Assembly (NCBI RefSeq): GCF_017742995.1
Contig: NZ_CP072425.1
Location: 2,418,001 to 2,482,000, forward strand
From: Pseudoalteromonas viridis
Lineage (GTDB): Bacteria > Pseudomonadota > Gammaproteobacteria > Enterobacterales > Alteromonadaceae
Direction of reading: 5' to 3'
DNA length: 64,000 bases
Below the pieces are notes generated by a model. The model did not search any database and was not told the DNA's origin. It saw nothing but the letters and a program-made list of their open reading frames with translations. The translations under genes were made by a program, and so were the position numbers. Below are positions 8,793-18,460 of the stretch, in pieces. Numbering within the stretch: position 1 is the first letter of the stretch; each line of letters starts with the position of its first letter.

Positions 8793-11700
8793 GTGCCGCA
8801 ATTTCTCCCTCTTAAGAACTATCGTAAGGCGATCAGTGTTGCCTTGCTGGTACCTATGTTGCTGGCCGTGGTACTGTGCTTTCACCTTTATCAGGTTAAG
8901 CTTGAGCGCCAGTATCAGGTCTATCAGGCGCAGTTTTTTGTGCTTGCCGGACAAGTTGAGCAGGAAACACTGGCCGCACAAACCGTGATCACCAGTATTC
9001 GTAACAGCCTGGCAGAGCCTATCCGCTATGAGCTGGATGCCGACTGGCAGCAGAACATTCGCCAGCAGGCCGGTTATTTTTATCGTCAGTTGCCCGACAA
9101 TGGCGGCGAGGTGGTCGGGCTTGGCCGCTTTGTCCCAACCCCGGAGCTGGTTGCGCAGTGGCAGCAGATCATGGCGCTGGGCCCCAGTTTTAACACGGCA
9201 CTGGCACTGATCGACGAACTCGAAGCGGTTGTTTTTGTTCAGGACAATGGGTTTGCCTTTGTGAAGCGTCGTGATACCAGTCAGAGCAATCTACTGACGG
9301 CCATTGTCGAGTCGCGCTTCACACCGCAATTCAGTCAGGGGATCACCGCCACCAGCATGCCAACCCGGGTTTTTGGTAAGCGCTATTTTGCACTGGGTCA
9401 GCGTCTGGCCAGTGGCTCGCTGTCGCAAATTTTGCTGATTTACGATGTAGATAAATTGGCAGGTCGGTTGCAACATATGGCTTTTGGCGGCGGAGGGTTG
9501 GCGTTAAAGGGCACCCAGCCGGGCGTGGTACTGGCCACCAGCAAAGACTACCGGGAGATTGAAGAAGCTGAGGTACGCGCAGCAAAATTGCCCTGGGACG
9601 GTGGTGTGCAGTTTAGTTATCGTCCTGCGGCTCAGCCGTTCACCCTGAACTTTGCACAGGACGAAGCCAGTTTTTCTGCACCGGCTCGATACGAAGCGCT
9701 GCTGGAGCTGGGCTTTCTGATCCTGTTTATTGTGTTCACGTTCGCCGCCTACGTGTGGCTTAATGCGCAGGTGTTTATTCGGCCATTGAAGCATTTTGTC
9801 CAATATCTGACCTATCAGGAGAATACTCCCCAAGCGACCATGAACTATGCAATCCCTAAAGACTGGCAACCCTGGTTTTTAGAGATAAAGCGGGTCGTGA
9901 CACAAAAGCGCGATGCGCTGCAACAGCTGCAGGACAACAATGCAAAGCTGGATGAGCAGGTGCAGCAGCAGAAGAAAGCCCTGTCACGTAGTTTAGAAGC
10001 CAAAGAGCGCCAGGCGGCTTTACTGAAAACCGTACTCAACTCAGTGCCTGATCTGGTTTACTACAAGAATATCGATGGCTCTTTTATCGGCTGTAACGAG
10101 GCCTTTGAGCGCTTTATCGGGGTTTCTCAGGTTGACCTGGTGGCCCGTGAACATCAGGAAGTGACTGAGCGACATCTGGCTTTGCTGGATCTGGAACAGA
10201 CCATGAATCGTCAGGGACAGAGCCTGACCGATACTTTGGAGCTGGAGGGCAGTAGTTACCTGATCACGGTGTCGCCTTTGTTTAATGACTTGCGCAAGCG
10301 CATTGGTACTTTGGGGGTTGCGCGAGATATCAGCGAGCAGCAGCAGGCTTTGACTGCGTTGCGGGCATCGGAACAGAATTTTAAAGCCGCGATTGAGTAT
10401 GCGCCTAATGGGGTGATCTTATTGTCTGTCGATCGCCTGGTGCTTGAACTGAATCGGGCGGCGCGCAAGTTATTCACGCGCGTTGATATTGGCAGCAGCC
10501 TGTATAGCGTATTCGAGGATGCCGATGTGGAGGCGCTCAATGATGTGCTGGATCATTGCCTGCAGGAGCGCCAGGGCGCCAGTGAGTTGAGCCTGGCTCA
10601 GCAAGATCCCAAACGCTGGTTGCATCTGAGTGTCTCTCTGGTTTGGGATAAGCAAAAGAATCCTAAATATTTTGTGATCCACATTCAGAACGTCACCGCA
10701 CTGATCCGCGCCCGACTGGATGCCGAGCGGGCCAACCATGCCAAAAGTCGTTTTATTGCCAATATCAGCCACGAGATCCGCACACCCATCAATGCCATTT
10801 TAGGCATGGTGAGCATTCTAAAAAGCGAGCTGGAGGCCAGTCAAGAGCAGCAGAAACTGGAGCAAATAGAGCGCGCCGCCCAGCAATTATTGGCGATGCT
10901 CAATGATATTCTGAATTTTGCCCGGCTCGAAAGTGGTCAGGGTAAGCCCAACAACCAGCCGTTTTGTCTGGTCGACTTGGTAACCAGCCTGAGTGGCTTT
11001 ATTACCCCGCTGAGTAGTGCCAAACAACTGGCGTTTGAGATAGAAGTAGACCCGTTTATCTGGCCAAGGCTGATTGGTGATGAAGCGCGTATCAAGCTGG
11101 TGTTGATGAACCTGCTGGGCAATGCGGTGAAGTTTACTGAGCATGGCCGGGTTGGAGTAAGCCTGTCCTTACAGCCTGATTTACAAGCGTCCGGGCAGGC
11201 CATTAAATTTTGCGTCTGGGATACTGGCCCAGGGATCAGCGAGCGCGACCAGGCGCGCTTGTTCGATGCCTTTACACAGGGCAATGAAAGTAGCTCGCGA
11301 ACTCATGAAGGGATCGGACTTGGTCTGGCGATAGTGAAGCAGGTGATCCAGCTATTGGGAGGGGAAATTACGCTATGCAGCAAGCCCGAGGTTGGCAGCC
11401 GCTTTGAGTTTACCCTGCAACTGGAGCGCGCCGCATTGCCCGATTATGAACATCAAAAGTCCTTGTTTGTGATCTCAGACGAGCAGGCACCTTTGCCCTA
11501 CCTGACACATCAGGGGATCCGTCAGGGCAGTGTGGCTGATTTCAAAGCGCTCAGCGCAGCGGCTTCAGTTCACTACCTGGCCTGTGACAATCCTGCTCAT
11601 ATAGCGGCATTGAGTCAGCCAGAGTTCGGCCTGAATGCACGCTGGCTGGTGCCCGACACCGCCGCATGCACTGACGTTTTGCCAGCAAACACCGACGCTC

Positions 11701-12497
11701 TGAGGTTATTTGCGCCGGTGTTCTATCAAAGCCTGAGTACCTGTTCACTGGAAGCGCCCAGAGCGGCGCTGCCAGAACCCTGCTTGTTATCACCTTTGCT
11801 GTGTATTGTGGTCGACGACAACCCGGTGAATTTGGATATCAGTACCACAGTTTTGCAGCAGCGCGGTGCAACTGTGGTTGCGCTGGGCAATGCAGAGCAA
11901 ATAGTCGACATTTGCCAGAAGCTGCGCCCCGATGTGGTGCTGATGGATTTATACATGCCCAATATTGATGGTTATGAAGCCAGCCGCCAGCTGCGTCGCC
12001 ACTTTGACCGCGACACTTTGCCCATTATCGCCTTGACTGCCAATGCCCATGAACAGGAAAAACAACAGGCCATGGCGACCGGCCTAAATGGCTTCCTGGT
12101 CAAGCCTGTGACCCCTGCGGACTTGTGTGCGGCGCTACAGGAATATGTGCCGGACAGCGAGATTGTCTTTGATCACCCCTTTGCACTGGCCCAAATGATG
12201 GGGAAAGAAGCGCTGGTACGCACTATGCTGGAAAAGTTTGCTAAGCTTTGTGAAGAGTACGTGACCACTTTGCACAACACACACAGTGCGCCTGAACTCG
12301 TTAGTCTGGCACATACCATTAAAGGCTCGGCAGCCGGACTGGGGCTGTGTCGTTTAGCCGCTCAGGCGCGGGAGTGCGAAACTGCTGCAAAGCAAGCGCA
12401 GCAAGCGGCATTTGAGCAGGTGTCTGATGAACAAGCGCGGTTGCTGGCAGCCGCAGAACAAACTTTGTGTTTTATTTCGTTTTGGTTAAAAGGATAA
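8793..12497 (+). CDS. Hybrid sensor histidine kinase (PAS-HisKA-HATPase-REC-Hpt)
   Basis: This membrane phosphorelay kinase has 1234 residues and a GTG start. A first transmembrane helix (about 14-31) is followed by a periplasmic sensor of about 270 residues and a second helix (about 303-325). A coiled coil (about 365-410) precedes two PAS-like regions (about 412-520 and 525-645). HisKA follows with the phospho-His at H660 (ISHEIRTP), then HATPase_c with [16 protein letters not shown] and [10 protein letters not shown] receiver domain has phospho-Asp D1052 (VLMDLYMPN), and a terminal Hpt has H1174 ([11 protein letters not shown]). All phosphorelay residues are present, so signals likely pass H660 to D1052 to H1174 and on to a separate regulator. 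The obvious candidate is the gene that starts 4 nt after its stop. Confidence 0.93.
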   Translation: MPQFLPLKNYRKAISVALLVPMLLAVVLCFHLYQVKLERQYQVYQAQFFVLAGQVEQETLAAQTVITSIRNSLAEPIRYELDADWQQNIRQQAGYFYRQLPDNGGEVVGLGRFVPTPELVAQWQQIMALGPSFNTALALIDELEAVVFVQDNGFAFVKRRDTSQSNLLTAIVESRFTPQFSQGITATSMPTRVFGKRYFALGQRLASGSLSQILLIYDVDKLAGRLQHMAFGGGGLALKGTQPGVVLATSKDYREIEEAEVRAAKLPWDGGVQFSYRPAAQPFTLNFAQDEASFSAPARYEALLELGFLILFIVFTFAAYVWLNAQVFIRPLKHFVQYLTYQENTPQATMNYAIPKDWQPWFLEIKRVVTQKRDALQQLQDNNAKLDEQVQQQKKALSRSLEAKERQAALLKTVLNSVPDLVYYKNIDGSFIGCNEAFERFIGVSQVDLVAREHQEVTERHLALLDLEQTMNRQGQSLTDTLELEGSSYLITVSPLFNDLRKRIGTLGVARDISEQQQALTALRASEQNFKAAIEYAPNGVILLSVDRLVLELNRAARKLFTRVDIGSSLYSVFEDADVEALNDVLDHCLQERQGASELSLAQQDPKRWLHLSVSLVWDKQKNPKYFVIHIQNVTALIRARLDAERANHAKSRFIANISHEIRTPINAILGMVSILKSELEASQEQQKLEQIERAAQQLLAMLNDILNFARLESGQGKPNNQPFCLVDLVTSLSGFITPLSSAKQLAFEIEVDPFIWPRLIGDEARIKLVLMNLLGNAVKFTEHGRVGVSLSLQPDLQASGQAIKFCVWDTGPGISERDQARLFDAFTQGNESSSRTHEGIGLGLAIVKQVIQLLGGEITLCSKPEVGSRFEFTLQLERAALPDYEHQKSLFVISDEQAPLPYLTHQGIRQGSVADFKALSAAASVHYLACDNPAHIAALSQPEFGLNARWLVPDTAACTDVLPANTDALRLFAPVFYQSLSTCSLEAPRAALPEPCLLSPLLCIVVDDNPVNLDISTTVLQQRGATVVALGNAEQIVDICQKLRPDVVLMDLYMPNIDGYEASRQLRRHFDRDTLPIIALTANAHEQEKQQAMATGLNGFLVKPVTPADLCAALQEYVPDSEIVFDHPFALAQMMGKEALVRTMLEKFAKLCEEYVTTLHNTHSAPELVSLAHTIKGSAAGLGLCRLAAQARECETAAKQAQQAAFEQVSDEQARLLAAAEQTLCFISFWLKG

Positions 12498-12501
12498 GAA
12501 A

Positions 12502-13404
12502 ATGCACAAATCGGCCCATATTCTGGTCTTAGATCCGGACCCTCTCAATCGGGTAGTGCTGCAAAATACCCTGGAAGAAACTTACCTGGTGACGCTGAGC
12601 GCAACACCAGAGCAGGCCCTGACTCAGCTTAGGGGCGCAGGTGTTGATTTGATCATCATGGATAATCAACAACTGGGCGATGCTGCTGAGGTTTTTTTGC
12701 AGGCGTTAAAAGCCAATGCAGAGACTGCTCAACTGCCTGTGATAGTGATCTCTGCAAGTGCCAGTTTTTTAGATGAAGCGCAGAGCCTTCAGCAGGGCGC
12801 TGTCGACTATATTACTAAGCCGTTTAACCCCAATATCGTAAAAGCGCGGGTAAAAATTCATCTGGCCATCAAGCAGCGTAACGATCAGCTCAGCCAGCAG
12901 GCACTGATCGATGGCATGACATCACTGCCCAATCGTCGGGCACTGGATCAAACCCTGGCAGCCTTCTGGCGACAGTGTGCGTCGGGTGTTCGGCCGCTGG
13001 CGGTATTTGTGCTGGGGGTAGATCACTTTGAGCGATACAACCAGCTGTTTGGCCATATCCGGGGCGATGAATGCCTGTATAAGATTGCGCAGGTTGTTGC
13101 CGGGCTTATCAGTAATATGGATGGGTTTACGGCCCGTTATGATGGTGGACGCTTTGTTGCATTGCTGCGTGATATCAGTGAAACAGAAGCGCAAGAGGTC
13201 GCAGAGGCCATGCACAAAGCGGTGGCAGCGCTGGCTATTCGCCATCCTCAATCGCCAATTTGTGCGCATGTGACTGTGAGTGTCGGGATTTGCTACACCA
13301 AAGCAGACTTCTCAAGAGCACACCGGGATCCGCTTGATTTGGCCGCAGCCGCACTGAACGAAGCGCGCGAACGGCAACAAAAAGCGGTGCTCAGCGTGGT
13401 GTGA
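12502..13404 (+). CDS. Response regulator with degenerate GGDEF domain
   Basis: This 300-residue protein is co-transcribed with the hybrid kinase (4-nt gap). An N-terminal receiver (1-125) has phospho-acceptor D54 (IIMDN) and the KPF motif. A C-terminal GGDEF-fold domain (about 135-300) begins DGMTSLPNRRAL. The signature reads DGGRF at 214-218, where an active enzyme has GG(D/E)EF, and the usual first metal Asp before DHF is Gly (VLGVDHF). I infer loss of diguanylate cyclase activity, leaving a regulatory or GTP/c-di-GMP-sensing role. Overall fold assignment is confident; inactivity is inference. Confidence 0.88.
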   Translation: MHKSAHILVLDPDPLNRVVLQNTLEETYLVTLSATPEQALTQLRGAGVDLIIMDNQQLGDAAEVFLQALKANAETAQLPVIVISASASFLDEAQSLQQGAVDYITKPFNPNIVKARVKIHLAIKQRNDQLSQQALIDGMTSLPNRRALDQTLAAFWRQCASGVRPLAVFVLGVDHFERYNQLFGHIRGDECLYKIAQVVAGLISNMDGFTARYDGGRFVALLRDISETEAQEVAEAMHKAVAALAIRHPQSPICAHVTVSVGICYTKADFSRAHRDPLDLAAAALNEARERQQKAVLSVV

Positions 13405-13435
13405 GCGGTTCAGAGCGCATGTACTCTAGAACCGC
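13405..13435 (+). terminator. Hairpin after the signalling operon
   Basis: GCGGTTC (13405-13411) pairs with GAACCGC (13429-13435) with a nested GAG/CTC. It sits between convergent genes, with no strong T-run. Confidence 0.4.
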
Positions 13436-13448
13436 CAGGCGATTTAGG

Positions 13449-13811
13449 TTACAGCAAGTGTGCCAGTGCTGTATCGCCAAATCCAACGAGTTTGCTGTCT
13501 TTAAACAGTAAAGGTGTACACTCATCTTTAGTAACAACACCGTCTGAGTGTTTGCTATTGGTGGCAAAGTAAAGTACCTGATAAACGGTATCTCCCTTCG
13601 ACACCATGTCTGTGTATTCAGGTGTGCCCAGCTTGTTCAGCACGCTCTGGTATTCAGTGCCGATTTTTAGTTGGCTGATCTTTTCGCGGTTTTCTCTTTG
13701 TTCTTTCTTCCAGCTGTGGTGACCGTTATATTCGCCATCTGTGACCGCAACGACACAGCCTGTCAGTGCGGTTGAACTTAAAAGCGCAGTTGCGAGTAGT
13801 AGTTTTTTCAT
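13449..13811 (-). CDS. DUF3192-type lipoprotein
   Basis: This 120-residue lipoprotein has a signal peptide ending in the lipobox LTGC (Cys19). The mature part contains ISQLKIGTEYQSVLNKLGTPEYTD and a final LVGFGDTAL. That pattern fits the DUF3192 family of small gammaproteobacterial lipoproteins, which resemble the SmpA/BamE fold. Its function is not established. It is convergent with the preceding signalling operon. Confidence 0.75.
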   Translation of the reverse strand: MKKLLLATALLSSTALTGCVVAVTDGEYNGHHSWKKEQRENREKISQLKIGTEYQSVLNKLGTPEYTDMVSKGDTVYQVLYFATNSKHSDGVVTKDECTPLLFKDSKLVGFGDTALAHLL

Positions 13812-13979
13812 TTTTATATCCCAGGCTTAGCCGTCTTTATTTTCTTTGAATTATAGTTAGCAAAGAGTTTGCCATATTTTAAATTATTATAAATCAATAT
13901 CTTACACTTTGCGACAAAGTGGTAACTAATATATGGCACTAAATTTTGAATAAATTAACCATTAGTTAGTTAAAAGCAC

Positions 13980-14247
13980 GAAGTGGTCACCGCATCTTAT
14001 TACGCTCGCGATGCGGGAACTATTAACAGGCGACGTGTTGCCTAAAAAATATACCTGCGCTGGATTCAAATAGTTCCCGGCTCGAAGGCCGGGATGACGG
14101 AGTGTGGGCATGCGGATTAGTAGAGATAATAGGTAGGGCTATAAGTGGGCCTTGCGACTCAATGCTGCCTATAAGCTACAACTCTCCCATCCGACTCAGG
14201 AGTGACGCCAATCGCATCTATTCTCACATACGCCGTACGTCACCGGG
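13980..14247. repeat. Solitary copy of the dispersed repeat seen at 23201-24125
   Basis: This stretch carries, in order, GATGCGGGAACTATTAACAG, the palindrome TTCCCGGCTCGAAGGCCGGG, GACTCAATGCTG and GACTCAGGAGTGACGCCAAT. The same blocks in the same order make up the long repeat units downstream of visC. No gene is evident. The region 13812-13979 upstream is AT-rich and holds the presumed promoter of the lipoprotein. Confidence 0.75.
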
Positions 14248-15195
14248 CTACACCAGGCGATTGTGCTCGCGCCCCTTTAAAAAGCTATCAATATTCTCGG
14301 CAATACCCTGGATCAGGCGGGTGATCGACTCCTGACTGGCCCAGGCCGTGTGCGGGGTCAGTAACAAGTTGTTGCCCTGATACTGCTCCAACGGGTTATC
14401 CGCAGCAGCCGGCTCCACGCTGAGGACATCCACACCGGCGCCGAGCAGCTGTTGGTTGGCCAGTGCATCTGCCAGTGCCTGTTCATTGACAATGCCGCCG
14501 CGCGCCGTATTCAGTAAGATGGCATGTGCCGGAAGCAGTGCCAGTGTGTCGGCATCAAACAAGTCGCGGGTGGTGTCGGTCAGCGGACAGTGAACAGAGA
14601 CGATATCGGCACTGCGCAGCGCCTCGGTAAATTCAACGCGTTCGGCACGTACAGTCTCTTGCCCCGGGCGCTCTGCAATCACGACTTCGGCGCCAAAGGC
14701 GCTGGCGACCTTAGCGACCGCCTGGCCAAGGTTACCATAACCGACTATGACAAAGCGTTTGCCCGACAGGTCGTGAATTGGGTAGTCCAGACGACAAAAC
14801 AGGTTGCTGCGTTGCCAGGCACCATTGGCACAATCCTGCGTATAGCGGTGAATATTACTCATCAGGTTGCCAAGCAGTGTAAATGTATGCAAAACCACAG
14901 ATGGCGTAGAATAGCCAGCCACATTGGTCACCGCGATATTGTGGGCACGTGCAGCCTCCAGGTCGATATTATTGGTGCCGGTTGCGGCCACGCAGATCAA
15001 TCTGAGGCTCGGCAGTTGGCTCAGCGCATCGGCATTGAGCACCACCTTGTTGGTCACAACCACTTCAGCGCTCCGTATACGTGGCATCAGCTGCTCAGCT
15101 GAGGTGGTATGGTACTCGGTGACTGTACCAAATTTTCTGAGCGGATCCAGGCTAACACCCGCCAGCGTGGCGGCATCTAAAACAACAATATTCAT
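14248..15195 (-). CDS. D-2-hydroxyacid dehydrogenase (glycerate dehydrogenase-like)
   Basis: This is an NAD(P)-dependent oxidoreductase of the D-isomer 2-hydroxyacid dehydrogenase family, 315 residues. The start MNIVVLDAATLAG at 15195 is preceded by AAGGAATG. The nucleotide-binding GYGNLG motif lies mid-protein. The active-site Arg is in NTARGG and the catalytic His in LTPHTAWAS, with the family's acidic residue (VDVLSVEP) between them. It resembles HprA-type hydroxypyruvate/glycerate dehydrogenases, but the substrate cannot be fixed by eye. It is divergent from the MerR-type regulator gene. Confidence 0.88.
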   Translation of the reverse strand: MNIVVLDAATLAGVSLDPLRKFGTVTEYHTTSAEQLMPRIRSAEVVVTNKVVLNADALSQLPSLRLICVAATGTNNIDLEAARAHNIAVTNVAGYSTPSVVLHTFTLLGNLMSNIHRYTQDCANGAWQRSNLFCRLDYPIHDLSGKRFVIVGYGNLGQAVAKVASAFGAEVVIAERPGQETVRAERVEFTEALRSADIVSVHCPLTDTTRDLFDADTLALLPAHAILLNTARGGIVNEQALADALANQQLLGAGVDVLSVEPAAADNPLEQYQGNNLLLTPHTAWASQESITRLIQGIAENIDSFLKGREHNRLV

Positions 15196-15267
15196 GGTGA
15201 GCAAACATTCCTTACTAACAGATGGCGCCGAGTGTATCATTTTTATTGGCAAAGTTTATCTTTGTGC

Positions 15268-15299
15268 TTGACCTTGAACTCAACTCTAAGGTTTATACT
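15268..15299 (+). promoter_or_regulatory. MerR-type promoter/operator of the metal-efflux operon
   Basis: A -35 (TTGACC, 15268-15273) and a -10 (TATACT, 15294-15299) are separated by 20 bp, the lengthened spacer typical of MerR-family targets. An imperfect dyad, ACCTT (15271-15275) and AAGGT (15288-15292), fills the spacer. It lies about 35 nt before the regulator gene it would autoregulate. Confidence 0.75.
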
Positions 15300-15333
15300 G
15301 TGATCAGATTCATAAAGGACGGCAAAACTGACT

Positions 15334-15747
15334 ATGTATAAGATTGGCTATATTGCAAAACAATTGAATGTGTCTACCGACACACTGCGTTATTATGAGC
15401 GTCAGGGCCTGTTGCAGGCCTGTGTTCGCAGCCCGGCAGGTTACCGGTTATATGACGATAGCGCGCTTGAGCAGATGCGTTTTATTGTGCGGGCAAAGGC
15501 GGTGGGCTTCAGTCTTAAAGATATTCAGGAACTGCTGACCATTAAAATTGATAAACACAATCACAGCTGTGAAGAAGTGAAATCACTGACGTTACAGAAG
15601 CTGGCACAAACCCGGCAAAGAATTGAAGAGTTACTGAAATTCGAGCGCTCTTTGAGCGTGCTGGCCGAGCGGTGTTGTGGCGGCGAAGAAAGTGCTGATG
15701 ATTGTTCTATCTTAACCGCGTTGGAGGATGTAGATGGCTCTGCTTGA
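15334..15747 (+). CDS. MerR-family metal-responsive regulator, ZntR-like
   Basis: This 137-residue protein has an N-terminal MerR winged helix (YKIGYIAKQLNVSTDTLRYY) and a dimerisation helix. Metal-site cysteines fall at C79 (HSCEE) and C114, C115 and C124 (CCGGEESADDC). These match the C79/C114/C115/C124 positions of E. coli ZntR, while ZntR's H119 is Glu here. It likely senses Zn(II) or related divalent ions, and possibly Cu given its partner. Its end overlaps the exporter gene by 14 nt, so the two are co-transcribed. Confidence 0.88.
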   Translation: MYKIGYIAKQLNVSTDTLRYYERQGLLQACVRSPAGYRLYDDSALEQMRFIVRAKAVGFSLKDIQELLTIKIDKHNHSCEEVKSLTLQKLAQTRQRIEELLKFERSLSVLAERCCGGEESADDCSILTALEDVDGSA

Positions 15748-16954
15748 TAATTTTTGGCAACTCTTTTTGGTTTCAGCGCCCTGGCTGATGCTCGGCCTGT
15801 TACTTGCTGGTTTGCTTAACGTATTTATTCCTAAAGACTTCTTACAAAAGCATCTGGGAAAAGAAGGGCTCTGGACGACTATCAAAGCGGCTCTGATAGG
15901 AGCGCCTATGCCGCTATGTTCCTGTGGCGTAATCCCGGCTGCCATCGGGTTGCGTCGTGCCGGCGGGTCCAAAAGTGCCACGACTGCCTTTTTGGTATCC
16001 ACACCCGAAACAGGGGTCGACTCCATCTCGGTTTCTTACGCGCTGCTTGGGCCTTTTATGGCCGTGATCCGGCCCATCGCCGCAGTAGCCAGTGCGATCA
16101 CCGCCGGTGTGCTGGTTGGTAAAGACGAGGGCAACGCACAACCAGCTGCGTCAGACGTATCAGACAGTGGGTGCTGTGGCAGCTCAGCCAAAAAAGCAGA
16201 GGCAGAAAAAAGCAGTTGCTGTGCCACTGAGCCTAAACCAGCGTCAGTGCAATCCAGCAGTTGTTGCGCAAGCCAACCACAGGCAGATCCTGCGCCGCAA
16301 AGCAGCTGTTGCGATAGTCAGCCTGTGCAAAAGCCCGAGGAGCAGGCCACGTCTTGCTGTGCCTCAGCGCAAGCCAAGCCTGGGTTGTGGCAAAAGCTAG
16401 TGTCTGCTGTGCAATTTAGCTGTAACAAATTATTAGCCGATACTATGCAATGGCTACTGATTGGTCTATTCTTTGCCGCCTTAGTACAAACCTATGTTCC
16501 CGAAGCCTTTTTGGCTCAGTGGGGCAATGGCATTCTGGCCATGATAGTGGTTATTTTGGTCAGTATTCCGATGTACATTTGTGCCACAGCGTCAACGCCC
16601 ATTGCGGCCGGTTTATTGCTGGCGGGTGTGTCTCCCGGTGCGGTGCTGGTCTTTATGCTGGCAGGTCCCGCCACCAACGTTGCTACCATTGGCGTGGTGG
16701 CCAAAGAGCTGGGTCGTCGCGCGGTGTTTGCTTATCTTGGCGCGGTGATTGGTGTGGCAATTATTTTTGGATTTTTGACCGACTGGCTGGTGGCGCAGTT
16801 TGGCTTTACGGTGGCGCCTATGATGGGGCACGACCATGAAGTGCTGCCATACTGGCTGACATTGAGCAGTGGTGTTGTACTGGCTCTGCTGATGGCAAGG
16901 TTGATGCTGCTGGGTATTAAACAACGCTTTATGCCCGCTCAGGCATCGGCATAA
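15734..16954 (+). CDS. SO_0444-family Cu/Zn efflux permease
   Basis: This 406-residue inner-membrane permease has two DUF318/ArsP-type halves. The first contains APMPLCSCGVIPAAIGL and the second IPMYICATASTPIAAGLL. Between them is a hydrophilic, Cys-rich loop (about 138-215) with five CC pairs in SSCCA-like repeats. It matches the SO_0444 Cu/Zn exporter type of Shewanella in architecture and in its link to a MerR regulator. The CC loop probably collects metal. It is translationally overlapped with the ZntR-like gene. Confidence 0.9.
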   Translation: MALLDNFWQLFLVSAPWLMLGLLLAGLLNVFIPKDFLQKHLGKEGLWTTIKAALIGAPMPLCSCGVIPAAIGLRRAGGSKSATTAFLVSTPETGVDSISVSYALLGPFMAVIRPIAAVASAITAGVLVGKDEGNAQPAASDVSDSGCCGSSAKKAEAEKSSCCATEPKPASVQSSSCCASQPQADPAPQSSCCDSQPVQKPEEQATSCCASAQAKPGLWQKLVSAVQFSCNKLLADTMQWLLIGLFFAALVQTYVPEAFLAQWGNGILAMIVVILVSIPMYICATASTPIAAGLLLAGVSPGAVLVFMLAGPATNVATIGVVAKELGRRAVFAYLGAVIGVAIIFGFLTDWLVAQFGFTVAPMMGHDHEVLPYWLTLSSGVVLALLMARLMLLGIKQRFMPAQASA

Positions 16955-16961
16955 CCTCAGG

Positions 16962-16991
16962 TGCCTGCATTACACCGCAAGTGATGCAGGT
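16962..16991 (+). terminator. Hairpin after the efflux operon
   Basis: CCTGCAT and ATGCAGG form a 7-bp stem around a 13-nt loop, just past the permease stop. There is no long T-run. Confidence 0.35.
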
Positions 16992-17087
16992 ACTTCTGGT
17001 CAGACTTGATATTCTTAGCTTCCGATCAGGGGGCACGATAGAATAAGACGTTTTGATGACAACCACCCAATAATAAAGAGTAGTTTA

Positions 17088-18185
17088 GTGGATAAATACG
17101 CAGATATCAGACCTTACAATGACGATGAAGTCCCCGCAGCTTTGCAGCGTTTGCTGGACGATGATCAGTTTATTGATGTGATTGCGGAGCATAACCTGCC
17201 CAAATGGCTGGCAGGGTGGAACCTGATATCCCGGTCACTGGTGCGTAGCCGATTGAAGAAAAAATGGCGGTCAGTCACTAATGTTGAAGCGGTTCAGAAT
17301 GAAGTAGCCGGTTATCTGTCTATGCTGATTGAGCGTACCACCGCCAAGGTAACCTATTCCGGCCTGGATAAGCTCGACAAGCAGGGGGCGTATCTGTTTA
17401 TCTCTAACCACAGAGACATAGTGCTGGATCCGGCACTGGTCAACTGGGGTCTGCATCAGCAAAAAATGCAAACTGTGCGCATTGCCATTGGCGATAACCT
17501 GCTTCAGGTGCCTTATATCACAGAGCTGATGCGCTTAAATAAGAGCTTTATTGTGAAGCGTTCGGCCAAAGCACCAAAAGAAATGCTGCGTGCCTTGTCT
17601 CAGCTGTCTGCGTATATTTATGACTCGCTGGATGAGGGCAACTCAATCTGGATTGCGCAAAAAGAAGGTCGTGCTAAAGATGGCGTCGACTTTACCGATC
17701 CGGCATTGCTGAAAATGTTGCAGTTGAATGGGCGTAAGCTAAAACTGCCGTTTGCCGAATATGTGCGCCAGCTCAAGATTGTCCCTGTGTCGATTTCTTA
17801 TCAGTATGAACCGTGTGCCGTGTCAAAAGCCCGCGAGCTGTATCATAAACAGCAGTTCGGTGAATATGTGAAAGCCGAAGGCGAAGACATCAGCAGCATC
17901 ATCGAAGGGTTTAGCAGCGATAAGGGTCATGTACATGTGGCGTTTGGCTCACCCATAGACGAAGAATTCGAAACGCCGGAGCAGCTGGCCGAAATCATCG
18001 ATCAGCAGATTGTCAGCAACTACTATCTGCATTCGAGCAACTACCTGGCCGCCGGCGATGAAAGCAAGAGCAGCGAGCTGGAGAAGAACCGTTTTATGGA
18101 AGCGCTGGAGCAAGTACCGGAAGAGTTACGTCAGCTGGTGCTATCTATCTACGCACAGCCTGCCAAACGCAAGTTGTCGCAGTAG
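17088..18185 (+). CDS. 1-acyl-sn-glycerol-3-phosphate acyltransferase-like protein (PlsC family)
   Basis: This 365-residue protein has a GTG start. A PlsC-type domain lies at about 95-260 with the active-site region SNHRDIVLD (H108) and the substrate-binding KEGRAKDG block. The N-terminus is soluble, unlike short PlsC enzymes, which marks a distinct subgroup of phospholipid-type acyltransferases. The exact acceptor is unknown. The gene stands alone and is followed by a MITE-like element and a terminator. Confidence 0.8.
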   Translation: MDKYADIRPYNDDEVPAALQRLLDDDQFIDVIAEHNLPKWLAGWNLISRSLVRSRLKKKWRSVTNVEAVQNEVAGYLSMLIERTTAKVTYSGLDKLDKQGAYLFISNHRDIVLDPALVNWGLHQQKMQTVRIAIGDNLLQVPYITELMRLNKSFIVKRSAKAPKEMLRALSQLSAYIYDSLDEGNSIWIAQKEGRAKDGVDFTDPALLKMLQLNGRKLKLPFAEYVRQLKIVPVSISYQYEPCAVSKARELYHKQQFGEYVKAEGEDISSIIEGFSSDKGHVHVAFGSPIDEEFETPEQLAEIIDQQIVSNYYLHSSNYLAAGDESKSSELEKNRFMEALEQVPEELRQLVLSIYAQPAKRKLSQ

Positions 18186-18187
18186 TA

Positions 18188-18360
18188 ATACCAATTTCAC
18201 TTAATACCTGTTCAATTTGACGGAGCAAATATGACGCTAACGGCGTTAAAAATTTCTTATTTAGAACCTTTACCTAAGGTATGAGTTCGCAAATTTTTGC
18301 CTAGTTATCGAACATATTTTCTCGCCTCAAAATAGAACACTTAATTAAGCAAATTGGTAT
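18188..18360. repeat. MITE-like element with terminal inverted repeats
   Basis: The 173-bp element is bounded by ATACCAATTTCACTTAAT (18188-18205) and TTAATTAAGCAAATTGGTAT (18341-18360), which are imperfect inverted copies (ATACCAATTT...AAATTGGTAT). It has no coding capacity. Termini of this kind are familiar in Pseudoalteromonas and Shewanella intergenic repeats. No clear target duplication is seen. Confidence 0.7.
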
Positions 18361-18365
18361 AATCT

Positions 18366-18391
18366 AAAGCGCCTTTCGGGGCGTTTTTTTA
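18366..18391 (+). terminator. Rho-independent terminator
   Basis: AAGCGCC-TTTC-GGGGCGTT is followed by TTTTT. It lies past the MITE-like element and would terminate transcription from the acyltransferase gene. Confidence 0.75.
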
Positions 18392-18460
18392 TGCCTGGCT
18401 ATTTTTATGTTTGATTGATGGTGCAAGGAGTGGCGGTGCTTTTGCGGCAAAAGGAAAAGG

